Below, piece by piece: positions 51,022-63,511 of a stretch of 64,000 nt of DNA. The stretch comes from Campylorhamphus procurvoides (taxonomy: Eukaryota > Chordata > Aves > Passeriformes > Dendrocolaptidae): positions 147,213 to 211,212 of the forward strand of contig WBMV01005000.1 of NCBI GenBank assembly GCA_013396655.1. Reading direction: 5' to 3'. The position numbers and the translations under genes are program-made. The notes below the pieces were generated by a model that ran no database searches, was not told where the DNA came from, and worked only from the letters and a program-made list of their open reading frames with translations. How positions within the stretch are numbered: the first letter of the stretch is position 1; every line of letters begins with the position of its first letter.

Positions 51022-54000
51022 GGGGGTGGAAATATCTGTGCCAGCCCCAGAAGGTCACAGGTGTTTGCCATACAGCAAACTGACTTGCCCTGGGACTATG
51101 CTGTAAAGGCAGAGATTATGATTCTAACATGTTCTGTTGTCAGATTTCTGGACAAAATTGCAGGGAGGAAATTGCTTTAAATAAGTGCAGAGTTTTTTTA
51201 CAGGGCAGACAATCTCATTCAAATGTATTGCTATCTGTTTGGAATTTGAGGAAGAACACTAACAATACAGAAAGAGTTAAAAAACTCCAACAGATTAAGA
51301 CAAGAAGTAAGCATTTTAGACCTATTACAAGGAACAGGTAGCTCTTAAAATAATATACCAGTATGCTTTCCACAAGTAAGTGGAAGCCTGATAATTAAAT
51401 AGCCAATATCTTAAGAAAAATGTATTGATATCTCAATTATGTGAACTTCCCAGTGACAACTTGATCTATGTTTCCCTGCCAAAAACCTACAAAACCAAAT
51501 GCTTAAAAACATTTGGAAATAATTATTAAAAAATACTTGTATAAATGTAATTAGAAAGCATTAAGTCAAAGGACATTTTCTAAAATATGAGGAAAAGAGG
51601 CTTTATAGAATGTTAAAGCTGATGCCACCTTACCAAAGTTAACAAACATTACCAATTGCACAATTTTTACCTCTACAAATCATGCTATTATGTCTATAAG
51701 ATTTCATTAGATAAGTGAAAAGCTCATATGAGAAAACCTCTTAAAAAGGTTGGATTACCATTATTTGTTTTTAAATGTAGACTAGCAGCTAAACCCCTAT
51801 GGTGAGATTTTGAACAGTCACCTCTCCTATGTGTAATTATCACAGAGCATGTATCAGTGGGTAAGAGCTGACTACAACTAGTCATTTGTTCTAAGGGAGA
51901 GGTCTGTGTGAGCTGCTTGTCTGGAAGCCTATTCTAGGGTGTTTGTGTTACAAGAGAAAAGCTTATAAAACAAAACAAAAATAAGACAGATTACCAAATG
52001 CTTCAGGTGTTTTGTATTCTAATTGATCTGTTTGGAAAAAGGAAAAGACAGTTTTTTCCTTTTCCATACTTTGATTTTTTTTTTCATTTTATGTCTTTTG
52101 ATGAGGGGATTTGCATATGTGTGTGTGAATGCGTAGAATATTTTAGTTTTCTTCTTATGAAAGTAAGCCTTGAATGCCACTACTTTTGGTCTATGTTAGA
52201 CACACACAGTTCCTTTTCTTCACAGAAATGTCAGAAGTGTCCCTACTGTATTTGCAATTTTCCTCCAGTGTGTCAGCTTCTGCAAGTAACTGCAGCCCTC
52301 TGCTCTTCACAGAGGAGTGAGCCCTACTAGCTTAAATTGTACCAACTGACATTGCAATCCTTCTCCTTCTCTTTTCCATTAATAAAATTATTATTAATTT
52401 ATACTACGGAAATATTTATGCATATATCTCTATTAGCACTTTGTCATACTGTACAGTCTCTTAAATGTAGTAGAAAATCAACATCATCTACTTCAGGAAC
52501 GGAAAGGTAAAACTCAGACTGTTTCCATGAAAAAAATACTGTGCAAGAGTGAGAGTCAAGAGGTTAAAACCAAACCAAAACAACACAACAGAAAAGAAAA
52601 AAAACCAAAACAAAAAAAGCCAAAAAAGTATCTGGCTGCTGATAGGGGATACTTTTTTTCCCAAATAACAAAAATAAAGCCTGTCTAGAAGATTGCATTA
52701 AATGGACAAGACATAAGATATGTGAATATTTAAGTGCAGAAACACTCTTCTTTCACTGTATTTGGGGAGTTACATTTGAGTTCTTTAAGTGTTTATTCTT
52801 CTTGTAAGCAAGACTATTGGTTAGAATATGTTTCTCACACCTTTTAGGAGGACAGTATGTTGTTATGCTGTGCTTGGGTTTTTTTTGTCTGCAGCGCACT
52901 AGGTGACATGTAGTTTCAAGAAAGGCTCCAAACCAGAAGGAAATGGGGACTAGACATAAGGCAAAAGTAGCACATTCATTTAACAGATTTTTTTTTCGTT
53001 TGAGAGTGTCCAGCAAAAAAAAAAATCCTTTTTCTATGAAATCTAGTTTAAAAAAAACCCAAAACATTCAGTATAAACTGACTTTTCTTTCAACTTGATT
53101 GTACTTAAAATACTTCTGATTATTATAGATGTGTTGTTCCATCTTTGTCATCCTGTGGATGAAGTAGCCCCAACCTTTCAATTAGAGGTCCAAAGGTACA
53201 TCACGGAGACCACAGAGTATCAGTCAATTCTTTGGGGGCCACTTTATTTCTTAATTCACTTAATACTTCATTCCCTTCCTCCGTTGACAGCACGTTCCCA
53301 TTCCAAGCAGTCTGTCACAAAGGCTAAAATCATGTTTTGTCATGTTTTGTTTTTCAGTGAAGAAGAGCAGAGTGAAGGGTTGCTCCAGCAACTTCTTAAC
53401 CAGGTCATGTTTCTGCTCTTTGCAACACGCATCTTTTGCAAGTAGTTTTCTTGCCGTCATTTCCTTGTGTCTTGAGTTTTCTCTGAAATGTCCATACTTT
53501 TAAATGCAAAGGAAAAGTGTAATATAAATACTTTAACACAAATATTCATTAAAGAAAACATTTATTTTTCCAAGATAAAAATACAGTTTGCACACATATC
53601 TGTCTCCAGGATATGTTTTGGAATTAACATATGAAGATATTTTTTGGAGAGAACTCATTGCTTATAATTTTGATGGGATCTATAACTTCACTGCATACAG
53701 ATACTCAGTGACTTTTTTCCCATGGCACTTATTAATGCAGGCTATTAACACACACCTTTATCACAGTCATTTAAAAATATAATTAGCTGTCAAAAATAGA
53801 AAAGTTCACAGAGTAAAGCCAAGCAAGAAAGTCCCATTTAGAACAGGTTAAATCCTAAATGGTACATATTTGTTGACCCAGTCTTATCTGGAGATGTGTG
53901 ATTCATTCCATATGAAAGTTAAAATGAATTTAAGATGTATAAGACATTCTAAAACCATAACACCTTTTGAACACTTATAGATCATCACCTTCGTATGTAA

Positions 54001-56157
54001 CCATCATTAGAATTTCTTCTTTGGATAAAACAAATAACAAATGATTTCTGGGGCAGGTTATATTGGAGTTCAATTCATCAATACTTGTGCAGTACCATTA
54101 GGATTCCTATGACATGTTCTACCTGATTGAAATCAATTGGTGTTGTTATCCAGAGGTAGGAAAATTAACACTGCCATGAACATGAAGGTAACAGTAGCAA
54201 TGCTAACAGAAGTTTCAGAATCATACCTGTGTCCATGGATGAAGAATGGAGAGTTGAAGACATGACAGAAATAAAATTTTATTTACAGTATTTCAGAAAA
54301 TTCAGCTAAAAAATCCTGTTACAGGAAAATGAGAGACAGGAATTTTCTCACTTGGCCTCCTCAAGGATTAAGTGTATTGAGCCTTTCAAGCTGTAAACAT
54401 CAAACTGTTCATCTGAACCAGTTAGCAAGCTAATGATCCATTTTAATTCCTTATTCCTAATTACAGCCCATAAAAAAAGATTTTTCTGGACATATTGTTT
54501 TAAGCCACTGAAAGTTAAAAATGTATTATTTCCTTTTTAATACTTCTCTTTATTCTACAAGGCAACATTTTCCCTGGTGTCTTTGAAGGTGTCGTCAATG
54601 AAAGTAGAACCAAACAAGCATTTCTGTTTTAGACCATGAGAGAAATTACCAAAAAAAGTTTGGGACAGATAGACCATGAGTTAGAGAAAAAAAACTTGAG
54701 AGCTTGTTACTCACATAGTTTTGCTAAAAACTAAGAGAGAAAAAGCAAGTTTTAGTACTTGACAGTGATAAGCTCATTAAACTTATCTACCCTTCACATA
54801 ACAGTAATGCTCATAATGGTGTAGGAGAGTGGCTGTGGAGGGAACAGCTCAAAACCACTTTAGTGATAATGCAGTGACACTATCCTCTTCATATCAGGCT
54901 TCAAATGGCTCACAGCAATCAACAACCAAAAAAAGACAAGGAGAATTTTGCAATGTGACGTTTTCCCCCTTCTAAATTAGTGGGGAGCCTCTATCCTTTT
55001 GACTTCTGTTTATTAAAGAGGAATTGACAGCATAAAACATTTCAGACACCAGTAAAAACCTTACAGAAAAACAAATCTTTATATTAATAAGTTTAGAAGC
55101 AGTATTATCTCATTTTGGTTACACAGTGATATATTCTATATATTCTCTTAGCTGAGATACTAATTTGAAATCATAGAACATAAAAACTTCCATTTTGAAC
55201 TTGGAATCCAATAGGCAACAGTTTTAGAATAGATGAAATTTAAGAAACTGTTTAGTCTTTCTATATAATGTTAATTTGCATGCTTTCCTATTACAACTTT
55301 TTAATTGCTCTGATATTCTGCTTTGCTAAAAGGCAATACTTTTTTCTTCTGTTACTTTTTCCATTTGAAATTAACTATCATCCTTTGAATAAAACCCAAT
55401 TTTTACTGGTAAAATAGCTTCAATCAACATAAAAATGTTTCTCTACCAAGAATCCCCAAATTTCTCATGTAATTTGTTCAGAACTGAAAAAAAAAAAAAG
55501 CAACAACCTAGGTCAGGCTATGATTTTTACCTTCTGATGAGTGCACAGTGATGATGAGAAGCACAAATTAGATTTTAATGAAAAAGAGATAATTCCAGCA
55601 GAACATTTTATTCTTTATATGTTTGGATTGTGCTATAGTGATAAATCTTCTTTTATCTCAAACAAATAATGGAGAACAGTCAGGAAAAAAAATGAAATGT
55701 GTAGTTTTCAAATATAATTGATGTTAGAAGTTGTCATTGAGGAGATGTCTGACCTCCTCTAAACCTTGCCTTGCTTAGCAACATTCCTTAGCAACAACAG
55801 ACTATTAGCACATATCATCAGATAGGCAAGAATCATGGACAACCAAATGTTAATCATTTCTGCATAAAATGGGAGGTGTATGATCCTTCCAGATTGAGTT
55901 GTTTTGTCAGCAATTTCTTTAATTTGGCTAAAGTCATTACATGCCAGAGTTGCCTTTTTGTAATTAAATATTTCACTCACTTTTTAAAGCATTCATTTTA
56001 ATTGGTTGTCTTTTTAGGGTTATTTTGAAGTTTTTTTCTGGTTGCTCAAGTAAACACTGTGTCAAGAAATTCCCCTAAGATTTTGTATTTGTTTTCTGTG
56101 AACAGTCAACTCACCTTTGTGGCTGACTACAGTAATTTATTCATGCATAGGGGTAAG
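51022..56157. other. Non-coding unique sequence, no gene seen
   Basis: AT-rich. An A-rich/CCAAAA low-complexity run lies at 52565-52627 and an A-tract near 55486-55498. Frames at 51998-52330 and 53095-53445 have no recognised domain. The second contains a short stretch that mimics an exon (see the rejected list). Confidence 0.55.
52565..52627. repeat. A-rich low-complexity tract with CCAAAA units
   Basis: Repeated aaccaaaac/aaaacaac words form about 60 bp of almost T- and G-free plus strand. Confidence 0.7.
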
Positions 56158-57200
56158 TCATAGAATCATAGAATGGTTAAGGTTGGAAGGAACCTTAAAG
56201 ATCATCTAGTTCCAGCACCCCTGCCATAGGTAGGAAACCTACCACTAGCTCTCTACAGATCTCCATCTAACCTGACCTTGAGCACTTCCAGGAATGGGAC
56301 ATCCACAACCTCTCTGGGCAACCAGTGCCTTACCACCTGCACAGGAAAGAATTTCTTCATGATATCTAATCTAAACCTACCTCCTGCACTTTGAAGCCAT
56401 TCCCCCTTGTCCTGTCACTAAATGCCCTTGGAAAAAGGTCCCTGTCCATCTTTCTTGTAGGCTCCCTTTATGTACTGGAAGGCCCCAGGAAGGTCTCCCT
56501 AAACTCTTGTCCAGGCTGAACACACCCATCTGTCTCAGCATGTTTTCTAAGGATGAGGTGCTCTATCCCTCCATCTCCATGGCATTCTCTGGACTAGCTC
56601 CAACACCTTCCTCCTGTGCTGTTGACCCCAGAGCTAGAGGCAGCATTGCAGGTGGAGTCTCACCAGAGCAAAGGGGCAGAATCTCTTCCCTCATTTGCTT
56701 TCCATACTTTTTGTGGTGTAGCCCAGGACATGGTTGGGTCTCTGGGCTGTGAATGCTCATTGACAGGTCATGGTTAGCTTCTCATTAGCCAACACCCCCA
56801 AATCCTTCTCCTCAGTGCTGCTCCCAATCCATTCTCTGCCTAGCCTGTATTTGTGCTTGGGAATTCTCTGACCCAGGTGCACGACATTCCACTTGAACTT
56901 CATGACATTCACACAGACCCACCTCTCAAGCATGCCAAGATCCCTCTGGATGCCATCCCGTTTCTCCAGTGTGTCAACAGCACAGCTTGGTTTCATTTGC
57001 AAATCCCATTGTCCATGCCACCAACAAAGATATTGAACAGCACCAGTTCCAATAGCAACCCCTCAGGGACACCACTCGCCACTGGTCTCCACCTGGACAT
57101 CAAGCAACTGACCACAACTTTTTGAGTGACACCATCCAGCCAATTCCTTATCCACTGCAAGGTCCCTCCATCCATCCAAATCATAGGTCTCGAGTTTACA
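56158..57200 (-). mobile_element. CR1 LINE, longest copy, with broken reverse-transcriptase core
   Basis: The tail is the well-preserved 'tcatagaatcatagaatgg', so the element runs on the minus strand. About 1.04 kb is present. Reading minus-strand frames from 57184 downwards: 'WIRNWLDG' and 'WRPVASGVPEG' (thumb-proximal polymerase motifs) come first, then 'LVLFNIFVGGMD' leading into the catalytic region. Next are 'IQRDLGMLERW' and 'EEKDLGVLANEKL'. A deletion just before the catalytic motif removes several codons and shifts the frame. The motif itself reads F-A-N-E rather than F-A-D-D, so both catalytic aspartates are lost. The copy is 5'-truncated near 57200 and certainly dead. Plus-strand frames at 56507-56752 and 56853-57125 are shadows. 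Confidence 0.93.
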
Positions 57201-57682
57201 CTTCAATGTGTAAATCCAGAAATTAAATTATATACTTCGATTTCTACCTGTTCTTGCAGACTTTGGCAGGCTTCTCCTCCCTGTGTGCAGGAAGTGCAGA
57301 TGTTGTACCAGACTCACTGACCGACTGCACATGCAGAGATACCTTTGCAGTTTTCCAGTCTTGGATCTTGTGGAAATCACTTACCAAAAAGGAATTCCCT
57401 CTTCTACACTAGACACAAAACTTTCTATGTGGAAAAAAGAAATGCTTGTTTTAGTACTGTATGAAGTCATGAGATTCACTTTCACTCATGGTGCGTGAGA
57501 TAAGTCTGATGGGACATTCCTGGGTAATTTCTGCTGCTGCTTGAATTCACACCTCTGACTCAGAGTAGACTTGTGAGACCCGGATGCAGCAAAGGGAAAA
57601 ACATCAGGGTCCATGGCAGGCCAGGATGTACTCAGTCCAGAGGGTATATCAGAAGTGCTGCTAGCCCTGTATTTTTGAAATT

Positions 57683-57736
57683 AAAGTGTTATATCTGGAT
57701 ATAAGACATTAAGATATAAAGCGTTATATCTGGATA
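57683..57736. repeat. Direct repeat, 19-bp copies 35 bp apart
   Basis: aaagtgttatatctggata (57683-57701) recurs at 57718-57736 with a single t-to-c change. Confidence 0.7.
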
Positions 57737-58292
57737 CCAAGACCTGTGAGTGAGGCAGCTCAGTTTTCTTAATTTCTGTGATAAATTTATGGAAACACAG
57801 CAGAGTTAACTCGTTGAGAGAAATGATCACAGAATAGTTTATTTTCTCTTTGATTTGAGGAAAATACTTTCTTTGAAAATATATATCAGTGAAGGTTAAT
57901 TTTTATTCTCCATTCCCAAGGCTTTTCCTGTGTACAGTAATTAAAGAAAATAGGCACACAAATCATACTGATATAATCTACAGTGTATTTTAATAATTCA
58001 AAAAATGCCTCATTTAATTTTTGGAGCAATTGTAGGAATTGAAGGATCTAATGCCTTTCTGCAGTGGGTACAAAAAATTCTTTATTAGTTTCCATAACTG
58101 CATTTTATTGTCAAGAACATTTGTGTTCTATCTGTATTCAAATGTGATGAATACATTTAAATACAGATGTGAGGTACTAAGTGATTTGTTGTAATGCAAG
58201 CAAGGGAAAAAGAATTATTAGCATCTCATGGCTCTAATATTAGCCAATGCTATAAGTAATAGGAAGCAGTATCAGGTGGTAAGCCCGGACTG

Positions 58293-58322
58293 TGTTACAC
58301 AGCCATGAGCTGCTGTGTCACA
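58293..58322. repeat. Imperfect inverted repeat (11-bp arms, 8-base loop)
   Basis: tgttacacagc (58293-58303) pairs with gctgtgtcaca (58312-58322) with one mismatch across the loop catgagct, in a locally GC-richer patch. Confidence 0.5.
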
Positions 58323-58663
58323 TCTGTATGTGCAGCTGTGTTCTCTCCAGCATGTGAAATCCAGTGACATCTGACCTTGCCCTGGGCCTGACTGGACTCA
58401 CCTTGTCAGATGTTCAGGATTTGAATGCTGTTGCTAAACTGAAATGGGACCTCTCTGCACCAGGAATCAAGGACTAATTCTCAGCTCATTAACTTACACA
58501 TGTAAATTAGACTGTCCAGTCTCACTTCATGGACACTATGGCTTTCTATCACTAGTCAGAGATGTTTGATAGCTGTAGCAAGTGACTGCACAGACCTTGT
58601 AGGATAAAATTCCAAAACCATCATTCAGCTCTTCAGCTGGAACAAGATAGATAGAGGTTAAAA

Positions 58664-58708
58664 GGAGAGAGAGAGACAGAGAGAGAGAGAGTGAGAGTGA
58701 GAGAGGGG
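58664..58708. repeat. (GA)n microsatellite, interrupted
   Basis: About 45 bp of GA repeats with occasional GACA and GT interruptions. Confidence 0.85.
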
Positions 58709-59749
58709 AAAGACACCTTTAACTATATCCCTGTCTGATTATTTTCATATCTCCTGAGAATTTTGTCATTTCAAATGGGATCTTCCTCACATTTCAAGCA
58801 AATTGGATGCCTACACGAAACCTTCCACTTTCCCTTACCGTCTGCATAGTGACTGTCCTTGTTGATGTCATACAAATCCTCTCTCCATCCTGGCTTTTTG
58901 AACCTATGAACTGCTATGGGTTTTTCCAAATTCCAGTATTAATACTGATCCTTCTTGATTTTCTTTTTGGAATAAATGATCCTCCTGAAACATTGGAGAA
59001 GAGATTGGTGAGAAAAGGTAAAAACCCTTTGTTATCTCGGTGTGTGGCCTGTGATATTAAGGGATATACAATAAATATCTTCATACCATTAAGGAACATA
59101 TGGCACACTACTCACAAGATAACAGAATTAAGTTGGACAGAGAACTTAAAATTAAATTTAAGCTTTTAACATGATAATTTGACACTAATATAATTTTTTC
59201 CATTACATTATTTATGCTTTAATCTTTCTCTTTTATAGTCATAGAATTCCTTTCAAGAAGAAGAAAAGTTGTGGATACTCTTTTATATGGGATAGTGCTC
59301 TGGGAGGAAGGTACCCACACTGTATATTTTACAGAAGTAAATTGGATTTTATTTGATATTTCTAGTAAGGTTTAGATGCTTCCTTTTCTCTGTTGGAGTG
59401 ACAGACAATGTAATGTTTTATATAATGAGAATGTTCATTCTACATGGAGTGAATAATTTCTAATATAGGAAACCATCAACATTACACTTGCAATAGCTCA
59501 ACTGCTGTCACTTCATAATTAACAGCTTTCTATTTAATTAGCAGGTTTCAATGCATTTTATTAGTGAATTGCTGATGAATAAATATACAAATGGTTTTTA
59601 TTATTTTGTTGATAACCCACACTTAGTGCATTATTAGGTTGATGAAATGTCTCTAGGGTACTGATGCTGGAATTCTGTTTCTACCCATTCCAGACCACAA
59701 TGATCACAATTGCATTGCACAAAACTATCTTAGCACCAGGAGCTGGGCT

Positions 59750-59799
59750 TGGCAGCAGCGAGGAAGTAAAGGAAGGAAGAGATGGCAGCAGCGAGGAAG
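59750..59799. repeat. Direct repeat, 17-bp copies 33 bp apart
   Basis: tggcagcagcgaggaag occurs identically at 59750-59766 and 59783-59799, separated by purine-rich sequence. Confidence 0.75.
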
Positions 59800-62489
59800 A
59801 ATGTTTTTCTGAGGTGTCTGCCTTGGGAGAAACATCAAGCACACAGAAGAGTTGCACATGTTTACTTTTCTTTCAAGTAACATCTAGACAGAAAAATAGA
59901 TAGAGATGGAATCCTTGTAACCTGGAAACTTCAAAAGGAAGACCAACATGAATTGTGAGGGCACAGTTAAGGCAGGCAGTCTGTTCCCTTCCTGTAATGA
60001 TAATGGAGTTACATTTTATGGTGTCATGAACTCCAATAAGTAGCAAAACCAACACTGTTCAGTTGCAAAATGTTGGTCAGGTTGTGAGAACTGAACTGCT
60101 TTGATGAAGCTTCCTCTAGGAAATTCCTGTAAAAAAGAAGTATTTAATCTCATGAATGAGATTTCATCTTCTTCCAGTAGGAAATTAATATTTCACGCGC
60201 TTGCTTTCAATTAGACTTATGTCTTTTGAACCTGTACAAGGTACTTGAGAAAGCTTAAAATGTGGGAGTTAAATAGACCACAGGCATGACAGATACTAAA
60301 TTGGACTTAATAACAAAATCCTAGGTAAAATCAGCTTTCCAGCTGAGACACAAAGAACAAGAATGAGCTTCATTTTATATGAGTGTAATCTAAGGTAACA
60401 TGAACCAGTTACAGTGTTGAGTCTCCACAGTAAGATAAAAGCCTGTTCCCATCAGAGATCTTTAGCACATCTCAGGTTGATGAAATGCTTGCATATTTTT
60501 AGATCCTACTAAGCCTAAGGGTGAAGTCTTGCCATTGTTCAGGAAGGTATTTAACCACTTGAACTTTAGGCACTTTAGTTTTCTCATTGCTTTGAATAGA
60601 CTTTCAGCTATTTTGAAATAAACATGAATCTTCTCACAGTACTTGGTTAAGTTGAATTTAAAATGAGTAAAGTTAATCCAGCTTCCTCCCTACAAACAAA
60701 ATTTAACAGTGAGTCTGTACTGATGTTAAGTATAAAGGTTATTTCATTGCTGTTAAGCTATGATAAGTTTTTTCTTTTTTATTTGGAAAGGTTGACAAAA
60801 TTGACAAGCTTCAAATAGAAATATTTTTCAAAAGTCTCCTTGAAGCTGTGGTTTACTCTGAAATATTGAAGCAGTGCACTTTAAAAGTCAGCCAAAATTA
60901 TATGAAGAGCCATATATTAATTTTGATAAGCAGCTTCTCTGTACATATTTTATATGAGTAATCTCCAAATAAGATGGGAGACCTTGAGTATTCCGCAGAC
61001 TGTACCAGACTCAGAAAACCATCAGTAAAATAACTCGAACTCTGATATAATAGTTACATCTTCAACACTTCAAAACATCCCATACATGTCCTATTTCTTC
61101 ATGGTGCATCCAAAGAAAACAGGTTTAGGAACCACTGCTTTCCAAATCTCTGGAGAGAGTATTTGCATTTAGTGTGATGATGACAATCCAGTAAGAAGGC
61201 AGGAGTCCTGGCCACAAGGTCTCTGAGGGTAAGATTCTGCCTGGCAGCTGTCTTGGTGTGCTGCGTGCCTGTGGCCAGCACACTGAGACTCAGGCTAGGC
61301 TGGGAAGAAACACGAATGTTTTCTTGGATTTACTTGTCTTGTCAAATAGTCAGCTGGGGTAGAACATTTAAAATAAGTTGGCTTCTGATTTGCATCCTGA
61401 ATATCATAGTTATTTCTTTAAAGCAACCTCTTTCTGAGGACATTTTTATGGTAGCTGCATCTATACACATGGAAGTTGAGTCTTTGTTTTTATCTAATAT
61501 TGAGTTTAATTTAAATCCTTTTATATTTTCTTTTGTCATGCTAGATATTTGACTCCCATTTGGTAAATAATAGCCTTGCTTGTCTTTCATAAAAACTTCT
61601 TGGTGTGATCCTCCATTTATGTTATAGGAGGGAGGCCCTTACCATGTCACACTGTGCTACCCTGCTGGAGTTATTTCTTCACAAGAGCAAATATCTGTAT
61701 AACCACTTGTGCAGAAAGACATTTTTGCAATATTTACATGTTATCTCTGAGAACTAAGTTTAAGTCACGGTAACTGACATATCCCACTTCTGTCCTTGCT
61801 GAATCTGAAAGCAAGTGGAAAAATTGAGTGGCTGCTTTTATACCTCGTCCTTCAGCTCCAGCATTCTTACAGCAAAGTGAGTTTCTGGAACATTCCACAG
61901 TTGTCAAAACCTGTGCAAAGTACTGAAATAGTAGTAAATATAAATTATCTATCTAGATAAGTATAGCCTTTGCTGCAGAATGATGAAAATAGGCAGATAA
62001 TAGGAGGCAGGACTGGTGAAATAACTGTTTCCATTATACCCCTTCAGCTCCTAGAACATCACTAAAAGATACAATTGTTCTTGTCAATCACACCTTTGTC
62101 TCAATTTGACTAAAACCTTCCACCTACATTAGAAATCCATTAGCCATGCTGCTTTTATGGCAGGTTTGTTACTCTAGGAGGGGGTTGGTTTCATTGCTTT
62201 TACAAAATCATTCTTTAAGCTCAGTTTTTGTGTCTATTTTACATGGCAACCAGAGACCACTGAGCTGCCAGTGTGTAATGATTTAAGGCAACTAAAACAG
62301 GACCAAACAAAATAGGCGGTCACTATAATTTATGAGATGTGCTCAATTTGCTTCAGCATCTCTCTGTGAGGTCTTACTACACATGGTAGGACAAATTTTT
62401 GGTTATGAGGGCATTCTGAAGATCTGTAATTGCAGGTGACAAAAAGAATTCAACTCAGGCCTTGACATGAGTTCAAATGACTAACTTAT

Positions 62490-62978
62490 TGCTGCGTTCC
62501 ATGAGGGTAAAAAAGACGAGCCACTCCGGGTGAGGATGAAGAAGGAATGGCCAATTTATTGGGGGAGCATCAGACTTATATAGGGTTCTGAAACTAGGGA
62601 GGAGTTAGGGCGGAGCGTGATACATAAGGAAGAAAGAGGGGGCAACCGTGACATACAAGGGATAAAACAGGCAGCGTAAACCTTATAAGGGAGTGGTGCA
62701 GTGCACCAAAGCTCAAACAATAGGGAAACTGGGATGAAACAACCAATAGGAACAATTGAAAAATAGAAATATAATTATGACTATTCTAATGCAACCAGTA
62801 TCTATCTGCTCTATTAGAACAGGAAAAAACTTTTTGTAAATGTCAGGCTATGGTCCATCCAGGCTGGTCTTTTTCTGCTTCTGAGAGCAGGTCCTCCTAG
62901 GTTCTTTTCTCTCTGTCTCCCATTCCTTTTGAGGTGTGATTCTTCCACTCCGAGTAATTTGGTGGTGGTTTCCCCATA
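62490..62978 (-). mobile_element. Solo LTR, class II-like (ERVK), with perfect 6-bp TSD
   Basis: A 489-bp block starts 'tgctgcgttcc' (62490) and ends 'ttccccata' (62978), flanked by identical 6-mers 'acttat' at 62484-62489 and 62979-62984. On the minus strand it reads TATGGGGAAACC...GGAACGCAGCA, so the first terminus probably was TGTGGGG with one G-to-A change. Minus-strand regulatory order is correct for an LTR: a TATA box 'ctatataag' (plus 'cttatatag', about 62575-62583) is followed by AATAAA ('aatttattg' on plus, about 62546-62554) and then U5. The 6-bp duplication points to a class II element. Minus-strand frame 62814-63080 overlaps U3 and is not a gene. No internal sequence is attached. 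Confidence 0.8.
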
Positions 62979-63511
62979 ACTTATTAAAAAAAAAAATTCT
63001 GCCCCTGGTTCAGGATGGGGCAGCGTTTCAAAGTAGTATTTGACCAATGGAAGTTTGTACTGACCACTGATTATGAGCATCTAATCTTAGGGAATTTCAA
63101 AGATTTTCAGAGAGAATGCTTCACATTTTGAAAAGTAGGTTTCATGAGGATTTCAATGCTAATACAATAAGCTACCATGGAAGTAACATTGTCTTGATTT
63201 TCCTTTATATTTTATATTGAAAAATGACTGGAATAATATTTTTTTTACTTACTTTAAAATATAACCACAATTTAAAAAGAGTCCATGAATGTTATTGAAA
63301 AAATATGCCTTTTGTGTATTTCAAAAAGAAAGAATAAAAATGTACTGGAATTAATGTTTGAAAGAATATCCAGCTATGACCTTTCAGAAGTGTGGGAGTA
63401 GACTCACAATATCAAGAGTGGAACAGATCCTGTAAGAGATGGGCCACTAGACAAGATGAAGAAACCAATCAAAGCATTTTGTAAACCTGAGTTTTTTACT
63501 GTATTATAACA

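Larger units (their letters stand above)
57201..62489. other. Non-coding unique sequence, no gene seen
   Basis: AT-rich. It contains the 35-bp-spaced direct repeat at 57683-57736, an imperfect hairpin at 58293-58322, a GA microsatellite at 58664-58708 and a 17-bp direct repeat at 59750-59799. A 120-codon frame at 58807-59169 encodes a hydrophobic stretch with no family I recognise. Confidence 0.55.

Noticed and set aside
50425..51083. Three overlapping plus-strand frames of up to 167 codons
   Set aside because: They are antisense translations of the LTR at 50055-51016 and its internal repeats.
53357..53404. Exon-like stretch: T-rich tract, cag, a short acidic/glutamine-rich coding run, then a gtcatg donor
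   Set aside because: The donor is weak, the piece is only about 45 bp, no second exon is visible, and T-rich tracts before 'cag' are common in this AT-rich DNA.
62490..62821. Shorter LTR boundary ending 'ctattagaaca'
   Set aside because: The flanking bases (acttat versus ggaaaa) do not match, whereas extending to 62978 gives a perfect 6-bp duplication.
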